From Octadecabacter sp. (GTDB lineage: Bacteria > Pseudomonadota > Alphaproteobacteria > Rhodobacterales > Rhodobacteraceae): a stretch of 64,000 nucleotides of DNA. The notes under the pieces were generated by a model, which saw only the letters and a list, made by a program, of their open reading frames with translations, was not told the origin of the DNA and did no database searches. The stretch is taken from assembly GCA_028825445.1 (NCBI GenBank), contig JAPKAD010000002.1:167951-231950 (forward strand), read 5' to 3'. Positions 33,757 to 43,454 of the stretch are shown in pieces; position 1 is the first letter of the stretch, and every line of letters starts with the position of its first letter. The position numbers were made by a program, and so were the translations under genes.

Positions 33757-36309
33757 CTAAAACCGCTCCAACAAACGACTAAGGTAATCAAGTTCGATTT
33801 GTGGACGTTTTTGATCTGAAGAACGATTGCGTAATTCTTGCAGCAAATCTTCAGCACGGCGATTGATATCTTCCTGAAGCACAGATTTTTCAGACCCAAA
33901 TTGTCCAAAGTTGCCTAACTGGCGACCCAAAGGATCACGCCGCTCGGGTTCTGCGCTGCCTTCGGCGTTGCCCATTTGCACACCTTGGCCCTCTTCTGTC
34001 TCATCCATCTGATTTTCGGCCAAAGCCTGACTCAAAAGGCGCAGTCCGTCACGAAGCGCATCCATCGCTTCGGCCTGTTGGTCAATCGCTTCAGCCAAAT
34101 TTTCATTACGCAGTGCATCCTCAGCACCGTCCATTGCACCCTCAGCACGTTCCAGCGATTGTTCTACATTGTTAGCCACGTCACCTGATAGACTGGGCAG
34201 ACGATTGCGCAACTGATTCAAACCATTACGCAGTGCCTGTTGGCGTTCAGTAAGACTTTGCGGCGCGCCATTATCTTCGCTGCCCTGCAAGCTGTCACCA
34301 GTGAGGCCATCTTCCAAGTTATCACCTTGGCCTTGCTCCTGACTGGGTTGGTAGTTCTCTCCCTCTTGGCCCTGCTGCGCAGGTTGTTGTTCTTTCTGTT
34401 GCCTACCTTGTTGGCCTTGGTTGAATTGGTCCTGTAGATCGCGAAACGCTTCGTCCGTCAGGTCTTGTTGATCGCGCAGTGTTTCAGCTAAGTCTTCCAT
34501 AGATCGCTCACCTTGGGTTTGGGGCTCACCTTCACCCTCGGTGACGCGCAGGTTCTCCATCAATTCGTTCAACTGTTCCATCAGCTCCATGGCTTCGGCC
34601 ATCCGGCCTTCTTCCATAAGTTCTTGAATACGGTCCATCAACGCCTGTAATTCATCTTGGCTGATGGAATTGCTGTCTTGGTTGGTGTCGGGCTGATCCA
34701 TACCGTTCGGGTTAGGTTCAGCATTTTGCGCCAGCATTTGCATGTAGTCACTCGTCGCTTCACGTAGCTCTTGCATAAGTTCGGCGATCTCTTCATTGGA
34801 CGCGCCATTGCGCATGGCTTCTTCAAGCCGTTCCTGCGCGCGTTCTAGACGGGCGCGCGCACCTACCAGTGATCCATCTTCAAGTTGCACAGCGAGTTCC
34901 CATAGCGCCAACGCAACTTCAGCTTGAACGTTGTCGGTTAGCCCAGTCTTTTCCATATTTTCGAGCCTCCGGATGATATGATGCAAACTCAAATATGTCG
35001 TCTCATCAGAAAACAGTTCATCAGGAAGGTTCGACACGGCGCGCAAAACTTGTGAGACACGGAGTGAGTTTGCCTTGGCCCACAAAATATCACGGCGCTG
35101 TTCGATCATGGCTCGTGCTACGGGTAGGAAAAATCGCCGTCCAGGGAGGGTGATTTGTTTTACTTCGCTGGATCCAACTTGCCCAAGCGCGTCTTCGACT
35201 TGTAGCGTCATCGTCACAGGCATATTTGCCCACGGGTGTTCGCTGAAATCATCAATCAACAGTTCTTCGAAATCAGTACTGTCATTAGAAAATGGCATCG
35301 GCAAATCAATAACAATGGCATCGCGCACGTCGCTATCAATCGCCAGCCCGTGAGGGCGTTGCAACGTTGCTCGATTCAGTTCAATTGTAGCTGTGCCCGC
35401 AATGACACCGTAATCATCCGTAGCAAAAAATAGCTGGGACATCTCACCCTTTGCGTCAGCTTCAATAGCTCTACTTAATTCGACAGTTGGCGCATTGTCT
35501 TTGCGTAGTAAAAACTTCCAAGTTTTCCCACCAGTCCCAACTATTGACAACTCGCCTTCTTGCGTAACTTTGAAACCCTGCTGTAAATCTGTCTCAGCTA
35601 CTAAACCTTCAGTCCGTCCTGATACAGTTTCTGACACGCTAACTGCACCCACATCACCATAAATCCGAAGTGTGATAAATGACCCTTGAGCCACCTGAAC
35701 GCGATTTTCGGTAAGATCAGCTAGGTAAAGTGTTGGTTTTCCTGTGTAGGAGGGCGGCTCAATCCAGCCTTCCCACACTGGCCCAGTAGCAAGAATGTCC
35801 GTACTATTTGCGGCATCAGCCACCGACCCGACACGCCCGATTGACCCAAATAGCAACGCCAAGACTATAACCAGCACGGCAATGTATCGAATTCCAAATG
35901 GGTCTCTGGACGCAAGACACAAATCTGGCTCAACTGCCCGCGCATCAAAAGTCTTTTGCTGCATGCGGACAAGGTGGACGTTCCAGATAACTTCAGATGC
36001 TTTATCACCTGCACCAATTGCTTGCACATCATTCAGAGCCGCAATCGGGCGTCCAGGAAGACGTGCATCAACACGAGCAATAGCTTCGGCATGCCTCGGC
36101 CACTTCATGGCTCGCATACCATGGTACAACGTCCACAGCAGCGCCATGAGCGAAACCACCTCATAACCCAACATAAGCTCCAGCGGCAGAAAATCCTGCC
36201 AGCCCATAATCAGTGGGGCTAACCCAAAAAAAAGTACTGTCCAGGTTGGCCAGAATTCTTGGGTTATACGCTCTGTAATCAGCCCAAGACGGGTCAACAA
36301 GACGGGCAT
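33757..36309 (-). CDS. large DUF4175 (TIGR02302-type) membrane protein
   Basis: This 850-residue alphaproteobacterial protein has two N-terminal membrane helices (about 20-60) and a third near 130-155. A periplasmic region (about 170-430) follows, then a long helical, Gln/Glu-rich section (about 430-700, with NQGQQGRQQKEQQPAQQGQE) and Met- and Glu-rich helices. The C-terminus contains PLGRQLGNFGQFGSEKSVLQ. The family is conserved but uncharacterised. It lies downstream of lysA on the same strand. Confidence 0.85.
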   Translation of the reverse strand: MPVLLTRLGLITERITQEFWPTWTVLFFGLAPLIMGWQDFLPLELMLGYEVVSLMALLWTLYHGMRAMKWPRHAEAIARVDARLPGRPIAALNDVQAIGAGDKASEVIWNVHLVRMQQKTFDARAVEPDLCLASRDPFGIRYIAVLVIVLALLFGSIGRVGSVADAANSTDILATGPVWEGWIEPPSYTGKPTLYLADLTENRVQVAQGSFITLRIYGDVGAVSVSETVSGRTEGLVAETDLQQGFKVTQEGELSIVGTGGKTWKFLLRKDNAPTVELSRAIEADAKGEMSQLFFATDDYGVIAGTATIELNRATLQRPHGLAIDSDVRDAIVIDLPMPFSNDSTDFEELLIDDFSEHPWANMPVTMTLQVEDALGQVGSSEVKQITLPGRRFFLPVARAMIEQRRDILWAKANSLRVSQVLRAVSNLPDELFSDETTYLSLHHIIRRLENMEKTGLTDNVQAEVALALWELAVQLEDGSLVGARARLERAQERLEEAMRNGASNEEIAELMQELREATSDYMQMLAQNAEPNPNGMDQPDTNQDSNSISQDELQALMDRIQELMEEGRMAEAMELMEQLNELMENLRVTEGEGEPQTQGERSMEDLAETLRDQQDLTDEAFRDLQDQFNQGQQGRQQKEQQPAQQGQEGENYQPSQEQGQGDNLEDGLTGDSLQGSEDNGAPQSLTERQQALRNGLNQLRNRLPSLSGDVANNVEQSLERAEGAMDGAEDALRNENLAEAIDQQAEAMDALRDGLRLLSQALAENQMDETEEGQGVQMGNAEGSAEPERRDPLGRQLGNFGQFGSEKSVLQEDINRRAEDLLQELRNRSSDQKRPQIELDYLSRLLERF

Positions 36310-36381
36310 CTTTAAATGTCGTAGTGATTGATCTCTGAGGTTCAGCTGGCCTCTCCTGTCACGTTGATTACCGCGGAACGG

Positions 36382-37647
36382 CTACATCCATTCTGGTATA
36401 CTATCGCGATTAATCATGTCTTCAAAGGTCGGACGTTGACGGATAACAGCAAACTGCCCCCCATTAACCAGAACTTCTGGTATAAGCGGTCGCGAATTAT
36501 ATTCACTCGACATAACAGCGCCGTAAGCACCTGAGGACCGAAACCCAACAAGCGCTTCTGACTGCAACACCGGCAACATCCGGCCCTTTGCAAAAGTGTC
36601 CCCGCTTTCACAGATCGGCCCAACCACATCATAAGGTGTTTGATCCGCGCCTGCGGCAGGTTCAATCACCGGAACAATATCGTGCCAAGCGTCATACATT
36701 GCGGGTCTAATCAAATCGTTCATCGCAGCATCAACGATCAAAAATTCACGGCCTTCACCAGATTTTACATAAATCACTTTTGACACCAGTAGGCCTGCAT
36801 TACCCGAAATTAGACGACCCGGTTCAATTTCAATCTCACACCCAAGATGACCAACTTCTTCTTTGATCAGCGCGCCGTATTCGATGGGGAGAGGGGGGGC
36901 GTTGTTGTCGCGCGCGTATGGGATGCCAAGCCCACCGCCAAGGTCAAGGCGACTGATTTTGTGCCCATCACTACGCAATTGTTCTGTTAACTCAGCAACC
37001 TTGCGATACGCTAAACGGAACGGTTCTAATTCAGTCAACTGTGATCCGATGTGGACGTCGATGCCGATAACTTTAAGACCTGGTAACTTAGCCGCCATCG
37101 CGTAGACTTCTCGCGCACGGATGATCGGAATGCCGAATTTATCTTCTTTCTTGCCAGTCGAAATCTTGGCATGGGTCTTAGCGTCGACATCTGGATTAAC
37201 CCGCACGGTGATCGGTGCTATTTTGCCAAGCGAAACAGCGACATCGGACAAAACCTGCATCTCGGGTTCGCTTTCAACGTTAAATTGCCGAATACCACCT
37301 TCCAACGCCAGCCGCATTTCTTCGTGAGTTTTTCCGATACCAGAGAATACGATTCGATCACCAGATACGCCCGCAGCCTTGGCACGCAAATATTCGCCAC
37401 CAGATACGACATCCATGCCAGCACCCGCATCACCGAGCAGCTTAAGTACAGCCACGTTGGACAGCGATTTCACTGCAAAACAAATTAGGTGATCCAAACC
37501 GTTCAAAGCATCGTCAAAAAGTTGAAAATGGCGCAACAATGTTGCGGACGAATAAACATAAAACGGAGTTCCGACCTGTGCCGCAATCTCAGCGATGGCG
37601 ACGTCTTCAGCCATCAATTGGCCGTCACGATATAAAAAATGGTCCAT
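36382..37647 (-). CDS. lysA: diaminopimelate decarboxylase
   Basis: LysA performs the last step of lysine synthesis (meso-DAP to L-lysine, PLP-dependent). It has 421 residues. ICFAVKSLSNVAVL (about 55-68) carries the PLP lysine. HIGSQ (about 203), GGGLGIPY and the C-terminal GPICESGD (about 347, substrate Cys/Glu) are present. It is third after argH and two small genes, so an argH-lipoprotein-DUF2834-lysA amino-acid operon is likely. Confidence 0.96.
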   Translation of the reverse strand: MDHFLYRDGQLMAEDVAIAEIAAQVGTPFYVYSSATLLRHFQLFDDALNGLDHLICFAVKSLSNVAVLKLLGDAGAGMDVVSGGEYLRAKAAGVSGDRIVFSGIGKTHEEMRLALEGGIRQFNVESEPEMQVLSDVAVSLGKIAPITVRVNPDVDAKTHAKISTGKKEDKFGIPIIRAREVYAMAAKLPGLKVIGIDVHIGSQLTELEPFRLAYRKVAELTEQLRSDGHKISRLDLGGGLGIPYARDNNAPPLPIEYGALIKEEVGHLGCEIEIEPGRLISGNAGLLVSKVIYVKSGEGREFLIVDAAMNDLIRPAMYDAWHDIVPVIEPAAGADQTPYDVVGPICESGDTFAKGRMLPVLQSEALVGFRSSGAYGAVMSSEYNSRPLIPEVLVNGGQFAVIRQRPTFEDMINRDSIPEWM

Positions 37648-37659
37648 AAGATTCTCAAT

Positions 37660-37980
37660 TCAGCTGTGCTTGGCGAAAGTTTGGCCCATGCGGATAAAAA
37701 TATAAAGCGGCAAACCACAGCTGACACCGATGCCAAAAGTTGCAGGGATGGCAATTAGGCGTATCCAATGACGCGTTTGAAAGGTCTCAACAATTACCCA
37801 GATGGTCAGTGTGAGAGCAGCAATCGTCAGATCCCAAACCAGTCCGGAGGACGCAGCATTCGCGTGCCACGCATCAACCATCGCAATTATGTCCCACGAA
37901 TTGGTATGAAACCACGAGATAAAATAAAACATTGGGTGAATCGTGCCCCAAATTGCAAGTATTGCGAAAATCCAGCGCAT
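37660..37980 (-). CDS. DUF2834 family membrane protein
   Basis: This 106-residue protein has three hydrophobic segments (about 3-22, 48-68, 75-98) and matches the DUF2834 pattern (FHTNSWDIIAMVDAWHANAA). The function is unknown. Its ATG directly follows the upstream lipoprotein TAG with no gap, and it ends 12 bp before lysA. Confidence 0.75.
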   Translation of the reverse strand: MRWIFAILAIWGTIHPMFYFISWFHTNSWDIIAMVDAWHANAASSGLVWDLTIAALTLTIWVIVETFQTRHWIRLIAIPATFGIGVSCGLPLYIFIRMGQTFAKHS

Positions 37981-38154
37981 CTAAAGGCTTAGTCCTACTT
38001 TGAAGGTACCGTTCGTCGCCACAGCCCCAGAATTTGTACTGACGCCCTTAGCCCCAATTTTGATGCCTGCATCACCAGCGGGGCGAACTGGAGGATCGTT
38101 GGCACCACAAGCCACAGCAAGTGTCAGCCACAACATAAAAAGTATGGATCGCAT
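37981..38154 (-). CDS. small putative lipoprotein
   Basis: This 57-residue protein has a signal peptide ([16 protein letters not shown]) ending in an acceptable lipobox, LAVAC, with the acylated Cys at 16. The mature part is about 40 residues, Gly/Ala-rich, with no recognised domain. Its ATG overlaps the argH TGA as ATGA. Such small lipoproteins after argH are seen in related genomes; their role is unknown. Confidence 0.65.
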   Translation of the reverse strand: MRSILFMLWLTLAVACGANDPPVRPAGDAGIKIGAKGVSTNSGAVATNGTFKVGLSL

Positions 38155-39548
38155 CACAACAAATCCTTTTTCCAACGCGCAATTTGTGCTCGCACGTTAT
38201 TCGGCGCTGTACCACCATAAGATGTGCGGCTGCGCACAGAATTGTCCACTCCAAGCACGTCAAAAACTGCGTTGGTGATGCCTGCGTGAACAGATTGCAT
38301 GTCTTCCAATGCCAATTCGGGAAGGTCGCATTCTTTTTTTTCGGCCATCGCGACAAGTGATCCAGTGATGTGATGTGCGTCCCGAAACGGCAGGCCAAGC
38401 TCACGTACAAGCCAATCTGCGAGGTCAGTAGCCGTGGAAAACCCCATTGCCGCTGCTACGCGCAAATCATTAGGCCGAGCTTTCATATCTGCAACCATTC
38501 CTGTCATGGCAGCTAGGCCAAGCATCAGATTATCGGCTGCATCAAACGTCTGTTCTTTGTCTTCTTGCATGTCCTTAGAATAGGTCAGAGGCAGGCCTTT
38601 CATTACCATCATCAACGCAACATTAGCACCAAAAATTCGCCCAATTTTGGATCGAAGCAATTCCGCTGCATCCGGATTGCGCTTTTGCGGCATAATGGAT
38701 GATCCAGTGGACCAGCGATCTGACATTGTAACAAACCGGAACTGCGCCGACGACCAGATCACGAGTTCTTCAGCCAAACGAGACAAATGCATAGCACAGA
38801 TCGATGCTGCCCCAAGAAATTCAAGTGCAAAGTCACGAGCGGCAACTGAATCGAGTGAATTGGCCATCGGGCGACTAAACCCCAACGCGGTCGCAGTGGC
38901 GTGGCGATCAAGCGGGAAAGACGTACCAGCCAAGGCCGCAGCCCCTAGTGGGCTTTCATTCATACGTTTACGTGCATCGGTAAACCGAGCACGGTCACGG
39001 CCAAACATTTCAACGTAGGCCATCATGTGGTGTCCCCAAGTCACAGGCTGCGCGACTTGCAAGTGAGTAAATCCCGGCATGACCCAATCAGCACCGTCTT
39101 CCGCTTGACTGATCAACGCTTCCATCAGCAAAACGAGCGCGTGGTCGGCAGCATCACACTGATCTCGGACCCAAAGGCGGAAATCTAGGGCGACCTGATC
39201 ATTGCGCGACCGACCAGTATGCAGACGACCTGCAGCTTCGCCCACTATCTCTTTCAGGCGCGCTTCGACGTTCATGTGGATGTCTTCAAGCTCGACCCGC
39301 CACGGAAAAATTCCATCATCGATCTCTGACAACACCATGAGGAGGCCTTCTCGTATCGCCTCAGCATCGCTATCACTAATGATACCTTGTGCTGCCAACA
39401 TGGCGGCATGAGCGCAGGAGCCTTCTATGTCTTGCTTTGCCAATCGACGATCAAATCCGATCGAGGCGTTAATTGCTTCCATAATGGCATCCGGGCCTGC
39501 GGCAAAGCGCCCACCCCACATTGTATTTGAGGATTTCTCATCCGACAT
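38154..39548 (-). CDS. argH: argininosuccinate lyase
   Basis: ArgH carries out the final step of arginine biosynthesis (argininosuccinate to arginine and fumarate). It has 464 residues. It shows [20 protein letters not shown] near the N-terminus, [20 protein letters not shown] (about 110-129) and the fumarase/ASL signature [20 protein letters not shown] (about 275-294). ATG 39548 is preferred to the in-frame TTG at 39563 because GGAG lies at proper distance. It is divergent from the thioredoxin-like gene with only 30 bp between start codons. Confidence 0.96.
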   Translation of the reverse strand: MSDEKSSNTMWGGRFAAGPDAIMEAINASIGFDRRLAKQDIEGSCAHAAMLAAQGIISDSDAEAIREGLLMVLSEIDDGIFPWRVELEDIHMNVEARLKEIVGEAAGRLHTGRSRNDQVALDFRLWVRDQCDAADHALVLLMEALISQAEDGADWVMPGFTHLQVAQPVTWGHHMMAYVEMFGRDRARFTDARKRMNESPLGAAALAGTSFPLDRHATATALGFSRPMANSLDSVAARDFALEFLGAASICAMHLSRLAEELVIWSSAQFRFVTMSDRWSTGSSIMPQKRNPDAAELLRSKIGRIFGANVALMMVMKGLPLTYSKDMQEDKEQTFDAADNLMLGLAAMTGMVADMKARPNDLRVAAAMGFSTATDLADWLVRELGLPFRDAHHITGSLVAMAEKKECDLPELALEDMQSVHAGITNAVFDVLGVDNSVRSRTSYGGTAPNNVRAQIARWKKDLL

Positions 39549-39578
39549 AACATTGTTCTCCAACCTTAGGATTGCCCG

Positions 39579-40163
39579 ATGAAAAAAGTACTGATTTTTG
39601 CAGCTGCCACAGTCATCGGTATTGGTGGTGGGCTATACTTTGCCTTGGACGAAGGCGAAAGCCCTACGGTTATCCAACGCGACTTCACAGCCCTCGAGGA
39701 ATTACGGGCAGGAGACATAATGAAGCTGCAATTTGGCGCAGATCGTGGATCAGATGTGGTATTTACACATGAAGACGGGTCTAATCTGACGTTGGCCACG
39801 TTTGAGGGCAGCTATGTAGTGCTAAATTTCTGGGCCACGTGGTGCGCGCCGTGCCGCAAGGAAATACCGCATCTGTCAGAGCTTCAGAACGAATTTAGAG
39901 GTGAGGGTCTGAAAGTCGTGACGATTGCAACAGGCACAAACCAACGGCCAGCAATGGAACGGTTCTTTGAAGATATCGGCGTAGATAATCTACCACTGCA
40001 TACGGATGCTAACAGCGCACTCGCTCGCGATATGGGCGTGATTGGCTTACCAGTTACGTTAATTATAAACCCTCAAGGTCAAGAAATCGCCCGGTTGATT
40101 GGTGATGCGAACTGGGCTAGCGACAGCGCCAAATCGATTTTGACAGCGCTGATGGCAGAATAG
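39579..40163 (+). CDS. TlpA-like thiol-disulfide oxidoreductase
   Basis: This is a 194-residue membrane-anchored periplasmic thioredoxin-like protein. The signal anchor (about 3-22) is followed by a linker and the redoxin domain with active site [12 protein letters not shown] (C89, C92). The cis-Pro segment VIGLPVT lies near 148. Members keep periplasmic thiols reduced, often for cytochrome c maturation. No ccm genes are nearby. AGGA lies 8 nt before the start. Confidence 0.88.
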   Translation: MKKVLIFAAATVIGIGGGLYFALDEGESPTVIQRDFTALEELRAGDIMKLQFGADRGSDVVFTHEDGSNLTLATFEGSYVVLNFWATWCAPCRKEIPHLSELQNEFRGEGLKVVTIATGTNQRPAMERFFEDIGVDNLPLHTDANSALARDMGVIGLPVTLIINPQGQEIARLIGDANWASDSAKSILTALMAE

Positions 40164-40176
40164 CTAACCCAATTCA

Positions 40177-40503
40177 TCAGCTTACGTTTTGTTGTTCAAT
40201 ATAGTCGCGCATTTCTTCGGCCTCTTGACGTGCAACACGCAAGCCATCCATTGTGGCGCGCAATTCTGCTTCTGTCTGGCTTAGCTGATTTGTAATCTCA
40301 GCCTCGCGTTGTTGTAAATACGTAATTGCCTTATCACGAGTTTCTTCGGCTTCGTGCAATGACTGCGCCATACGATCTAATTCACCGACCTCGGCTTTTG
40401 ACACGCGGGTAAAACGATTGATCAACCAACTTGCAAACCAGCCCAAACAAAAGGCTACAAACAGGATAATCGCAGTTACAATAATAAATTCGAATCTGTT
40501 CAT
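40177..40503 (-). CDS. hypothetical membrane-anchored coiled-coil protein
   Basis: This 108-residue protein has one N-terminal membrane helix (FIIVTAIILFVAFCLGWFAS, about 6-25) followed by a long coiled coil (about 40-105, rich in Glu, Gln, Arg). It is coupled by ATGA to the OmpA-family gene upstream, so the two may act together at the envelope. No family recognised. Confidence 0.7.
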   Translation of the reverse strand: MNRFEFIIVTAIILFVAFCLGWFASWLINRFTRVSKAEVGELDRMAQSLHEAEETRDKAITYLQQREAEITNQLSQTEAELRATMDGLRVARQEAEEMRDYIEQQNVS

Positions 40504-42413
40504 TCTGTTTCATCCTCTGGTGCAGCGGTATCCTCTAGTGCGGTTTTTTCCACTGCAGATTCTGCTGCGATCTGATCCAAATCAATGAGTTGAGCGCTGT
40601 TTTCAGGTAGGATCAAGCTAAATTCAATTCGTCTGTTTGCCTCACGGCCATCAGCAGTATCATTATTGGAAATTGGATCAGCTTCGCCGTAGCCCATGGA
40701 CTGGAAATTTGCTACTGGAACCCGTCGTATTCGCAAACCATCAAGAACTGCGTCGGCACGTTGCTGGCTTAAACGTTGATTACCATCCTCAGAACCTTGG
40801 CTATCTGTGTAACCCGCAACTTCGATGCGTATGTCTGCACAACGTTGAAGAATTTCTGTAATATCATCTAAAATCGCAGCGCCCGCCCCCGTGATCCTTG
40901 CAGAGCTTGGCTCAAACGTGATCTTGCGGGACCCAGTCACGTCCATAATCTGATTCAAACACTTTTCTTTTGTCGGCAAAGCCGCAATCTGGTCAAGTTC
41001 TTCAACATAGGTAACGCTGACTTCGAACTCTTCGGCCTCACCCAGCTTTTCGATTAGTAAGCGTGTGATTTCCCCGCCCGCATTCTGTGTACCAGTGTTA
41101 CCCCGCACTACAACGTTGGTAGGTTCAACAATTACCAATCCGTTAGAAAGCTGCGACAGCGCTTCCAGTCCTGCCAACACTCGAATGGGCCAGCTGCTGG
41201 GTAGACCATCAACAACTCTTGTCGCCATGGAAACATCAGCAGCTGCAAATTTCGCATGAGCAAAATTTTCAGCTGTAGAATTAAGCAGGTCAGACGAAAT
41301 ACGACCACGCAGTTGCACCAATCCTTCAGGGCTTAGCGTCGCAATAAACTGTGGCGGACTTCCATCAGTTTGCGTGAGCGTCGCGGGCAAAAATACTTTA
41401 AGTGCAAAGATTTCAGGTAGTGCGTTTTCAAGTTCACCGGACACCCGATCAAACTTGCTTTCAGAAGTACCGCTATTAGCCACCAAAGTGATGTCAACGT
41501 CAGAGATCGTGACTGTACCTCCACCCAAATCATCCAGCGCTGCAATCGACACCGTTACTGCATCTGCCCACCGCTTCGTCGGAGCACCAAGCGCCACCAT
41601 ACATCCAATCTGGCCTTCGACGCCAGCAGCGTGAGCTGCTGCAATAATAAGCAATTCAGCTGCTATTGTATCAACCACACAACTATCAAACCGTCGTCCA
41701 TTTTCATCAATGATAAACCGTGTCAAAAATGGCGATACTACGGGGCGCGGAGCCGAAATATTAAGAGTGGTCAGCACACCATCAGGGCTAAAACGTCGCA
41801 AACTGGTTTCTAGCTGGGCCTTTTGTGCCAATGAATCTGAGATCGCTTCAACAGAGACCTGCTCTGCCCGCACAGATATTTTTGAGCGAGGCAATTGGCG
41901 CAGCGCACGCAACGCAAATTCGACAGCACTGTCCCAGCCGTCCGGAACATCATAATCTGCAGTTGTAAGAAAATCAGCAAAATTACTGTTTTCGCCTGCC
42001 ATCTGAGTAAGCGTTTCAGTAATCTCGTTACGGTCAGAAGATGCAGGGATCAGACCAATGGCCGAAATACCGCTGTAGTTTCGCAAAATCTCCAACGAGA
42101 ATTCTGGCGCAACTATACCTGCACTGTCTTGGACAGTCATATTATCAATGACGCGGCTTGCATCAACCATGCCGCCTGCAGTTGAAATCGCCCTAAATCG
42201 TATTGCCTCGCTCGCAGCCTTACCTTCGAGGATCACTTGCAAACCATCGCCTAGAACGGACGCGAACCCATGGCCTTGCTGTTCCAACGCAACACCAACA
42301 GCCTCGACGGATCGGGTTTCAACAATTGTCACCAAGGCGCGTGCTGCGACTGTGCACACAGTAAGCCCAAGGCAAAGCGCAGCAAGACGAATAAAAAAGG
42401 CAGAGAGGCGCAT
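40500..42413 (-). CDS. OmpA family cell-envelope protein
   Basis: This 637-residue protein has an N-terminal membrane/signal segment (about 8-28). A long periplasmic region with BON-like repeats follows (around 60-170 and 200-330). The C-terminal OmpA peptidoglycan-binding domain (about 500-610) shows IRIEVAGYTDSQGSEDGNQR and LSQQRADAVLDGL with NRRIEFSL. Its C-terminal tail is acidic. It probably anchors to peptidoglycan; the BON-like reading is tentative. The next gene encodes a coiled-coil membrane protein coupled to it. Confidence 0.85.
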   Translation of the reverse strand: MRLSAFFIRLAALCLGLTVCTVAARALVTIVETRSVEAVGVALEQQGHGFASVLGDGLQVILEGKAASEAIRFRAISTAGGMVDASRVIDNMTVQDSAGIVAPEFSLEILRNYSGISAIGLIPASSDRNEITETLTQMAGENSNFADFLTTADYDVPDGWDSAVEFALRALRQLPRSKISVRAEQVSVEAISDSLAQKAQLETSLRRFSPDGVLTTLNISAPRPVVSPFLTRFIIDENGRRFDSCVVDTIAAELLIIAAAHAAGVEGQIGCMVALGAPTKRWADAVTVSIAALDDLGGGTVTISDVDITLVANSGTSESKFDRVSGELENALPEIFALKVFLPATLTQTDGSPPQFIATLSPEGLVQLRGRISSDLLNSTAENFAHAKFAAADVSMATRVVDGLPSSWPIRVLAGLEALSQLSNGLVIVEPTNVVVRGNTGTQNAGGEITRLLIEKLGEAEEFEVSVTYVEELDQIAALPTKEKCLNQIMDVTGSRKITFEPSSARITGAGAAILDDITEILQRCADIRIEVAGYTDSQGSEDGNQRLSQQRADAVLDGLRIRRVPVANFQSMGYGEADPISNNDTADGREANRRIEFSLILPENSAQLIDLDQIAAESAVEKTALEDTAAPEDETE

Positions 42414-42471
42414 TGCGGCGTCCTTGAAGGGTTATAGTTAAGTGCTTATGCTGTTGTAACATAAGGTTCAA

Positions 42472-43443
42472 TCAAACTAACAGCGCAACTGCGAAAAACG
42501 GCATTGGAATTAAGCCTGCATCGCGGTTAGAGCGGAATAGCTGCAACAGTTTGCTACCGTCATGCGCGTCAAATCCACGCTGTTGCCATACAAGGTGCCA
42601 GCCCATCGCCAACGGCCCAGCAATGGCGATAATTAATGCCAAGGCATTCGCGTTTATCCCAGCGAGAATAACAGCCAGCCCTAACAAGATAACAGTAGCA
42701 ACCATAAAATACGTCAACCAAAGCGGCGTCGCGTCGCCAAACAAACGCGCTGTGGATTTAACCCCTATCAGGGCATCATCCTCTACGTCTTGGTGTGCAT
42801 AGATCGTGTCATAAAATAACGTCCATGAAATCCCAGCTAGGTAAAGTGCAACGGCAGGCCATCCTAACGAACCCGTGTGCGCAGTCCATGCCAACAAAGA
42901 ACCCCAATTGAATGCTAGCCCCAGAAACACCTGCGGCCACCACGTAAATCGTTTTGCAAACGGGTAAATAGTTACAGGTAGCATCGCTAGCATGCCCAGA
43001 AGGATCGCGTTTAAATTGAAAGTCAACAAAATTAGCAAAGCCAACAAAGTTTGCAGCACCATCCACGCCAACGCCTTTCGTACACCGGCCTGACCCGACG
43101 GAATAGGACGGTTCGCGGTACGCTCAACTAATCCATCAATGTTGCGGTCGGTAATATCGTTCCACGTGCACCCTGCGCCACGCATCAAGAACGCTCCGAT
43201 GGCGCAACCGATTACAATCCACAGATCAAACAGACCAGCGCGGCCGGTGTGCAACATTGCTAAGGCCAGACTCCACCAGCAGGGTAACAATAAAAGCCAC
43301 GTCCCTATGGGTCGGTCCACGCGTGAAAGTTTTAAAAATGGGCGCATGCATAGAGGTGCAAAGCGATCAACCCAATTGCCTTTTGTTGCATCTGGCACCG
43401 CATCATCAATTTCAACCTCTGGCGTCTGGTTGGCGTCAGTCAT
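42472..43443 (-). CDS. ubiA: 4-hydroxybenzoate polyprenyltransferase
   Basis: UbiA is an inner-membrane enzyme that attaches the polyprenyl chain to 4-hydroxybenzoate in ubiquinone synthesis. It has 323 residues and about eight membrane helices. It shows the two Asp-rich motifs WNDITDRNID (about 116-125) and YDTIYAHQDVEDDA (about 240-253). GAGGT upstream of ATG 43443 overlaps the rsmE start codon on the other strand; the two start codons are 11 bp apart. Confidence 0.95.
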   Translation of the reverse strand: MTDANQTPEVEIDDAVPDATKGNWVDRFAPLCMRPFLKLSRVDRPIGTWLLLLPCWWSLALAMLHTGRAGLFDLWIVIGCAIGAFLMRGAGCTWNDITDRNIDGLVERTANRPIPSGQAGVRKALAWMVLQTLLALLILLTFNLNAILLGMLAMLPVTIYPFAKRFTWWPQVFLGLAFNWGSLLAWTAHTGSLGWPAVALYLAGISWTLFYDTIYAHQDVEDDALIGVKSTARLFGDATPLWLTYFMVATVILLGLAVILAGINANALALIIAIAGPLAMGWHLVWQQRGFDAHDGSKLLQLFRSNRDAGLIPMPFFAVALLV

Positions 43444-43454
43444 ATGTTTACCTC

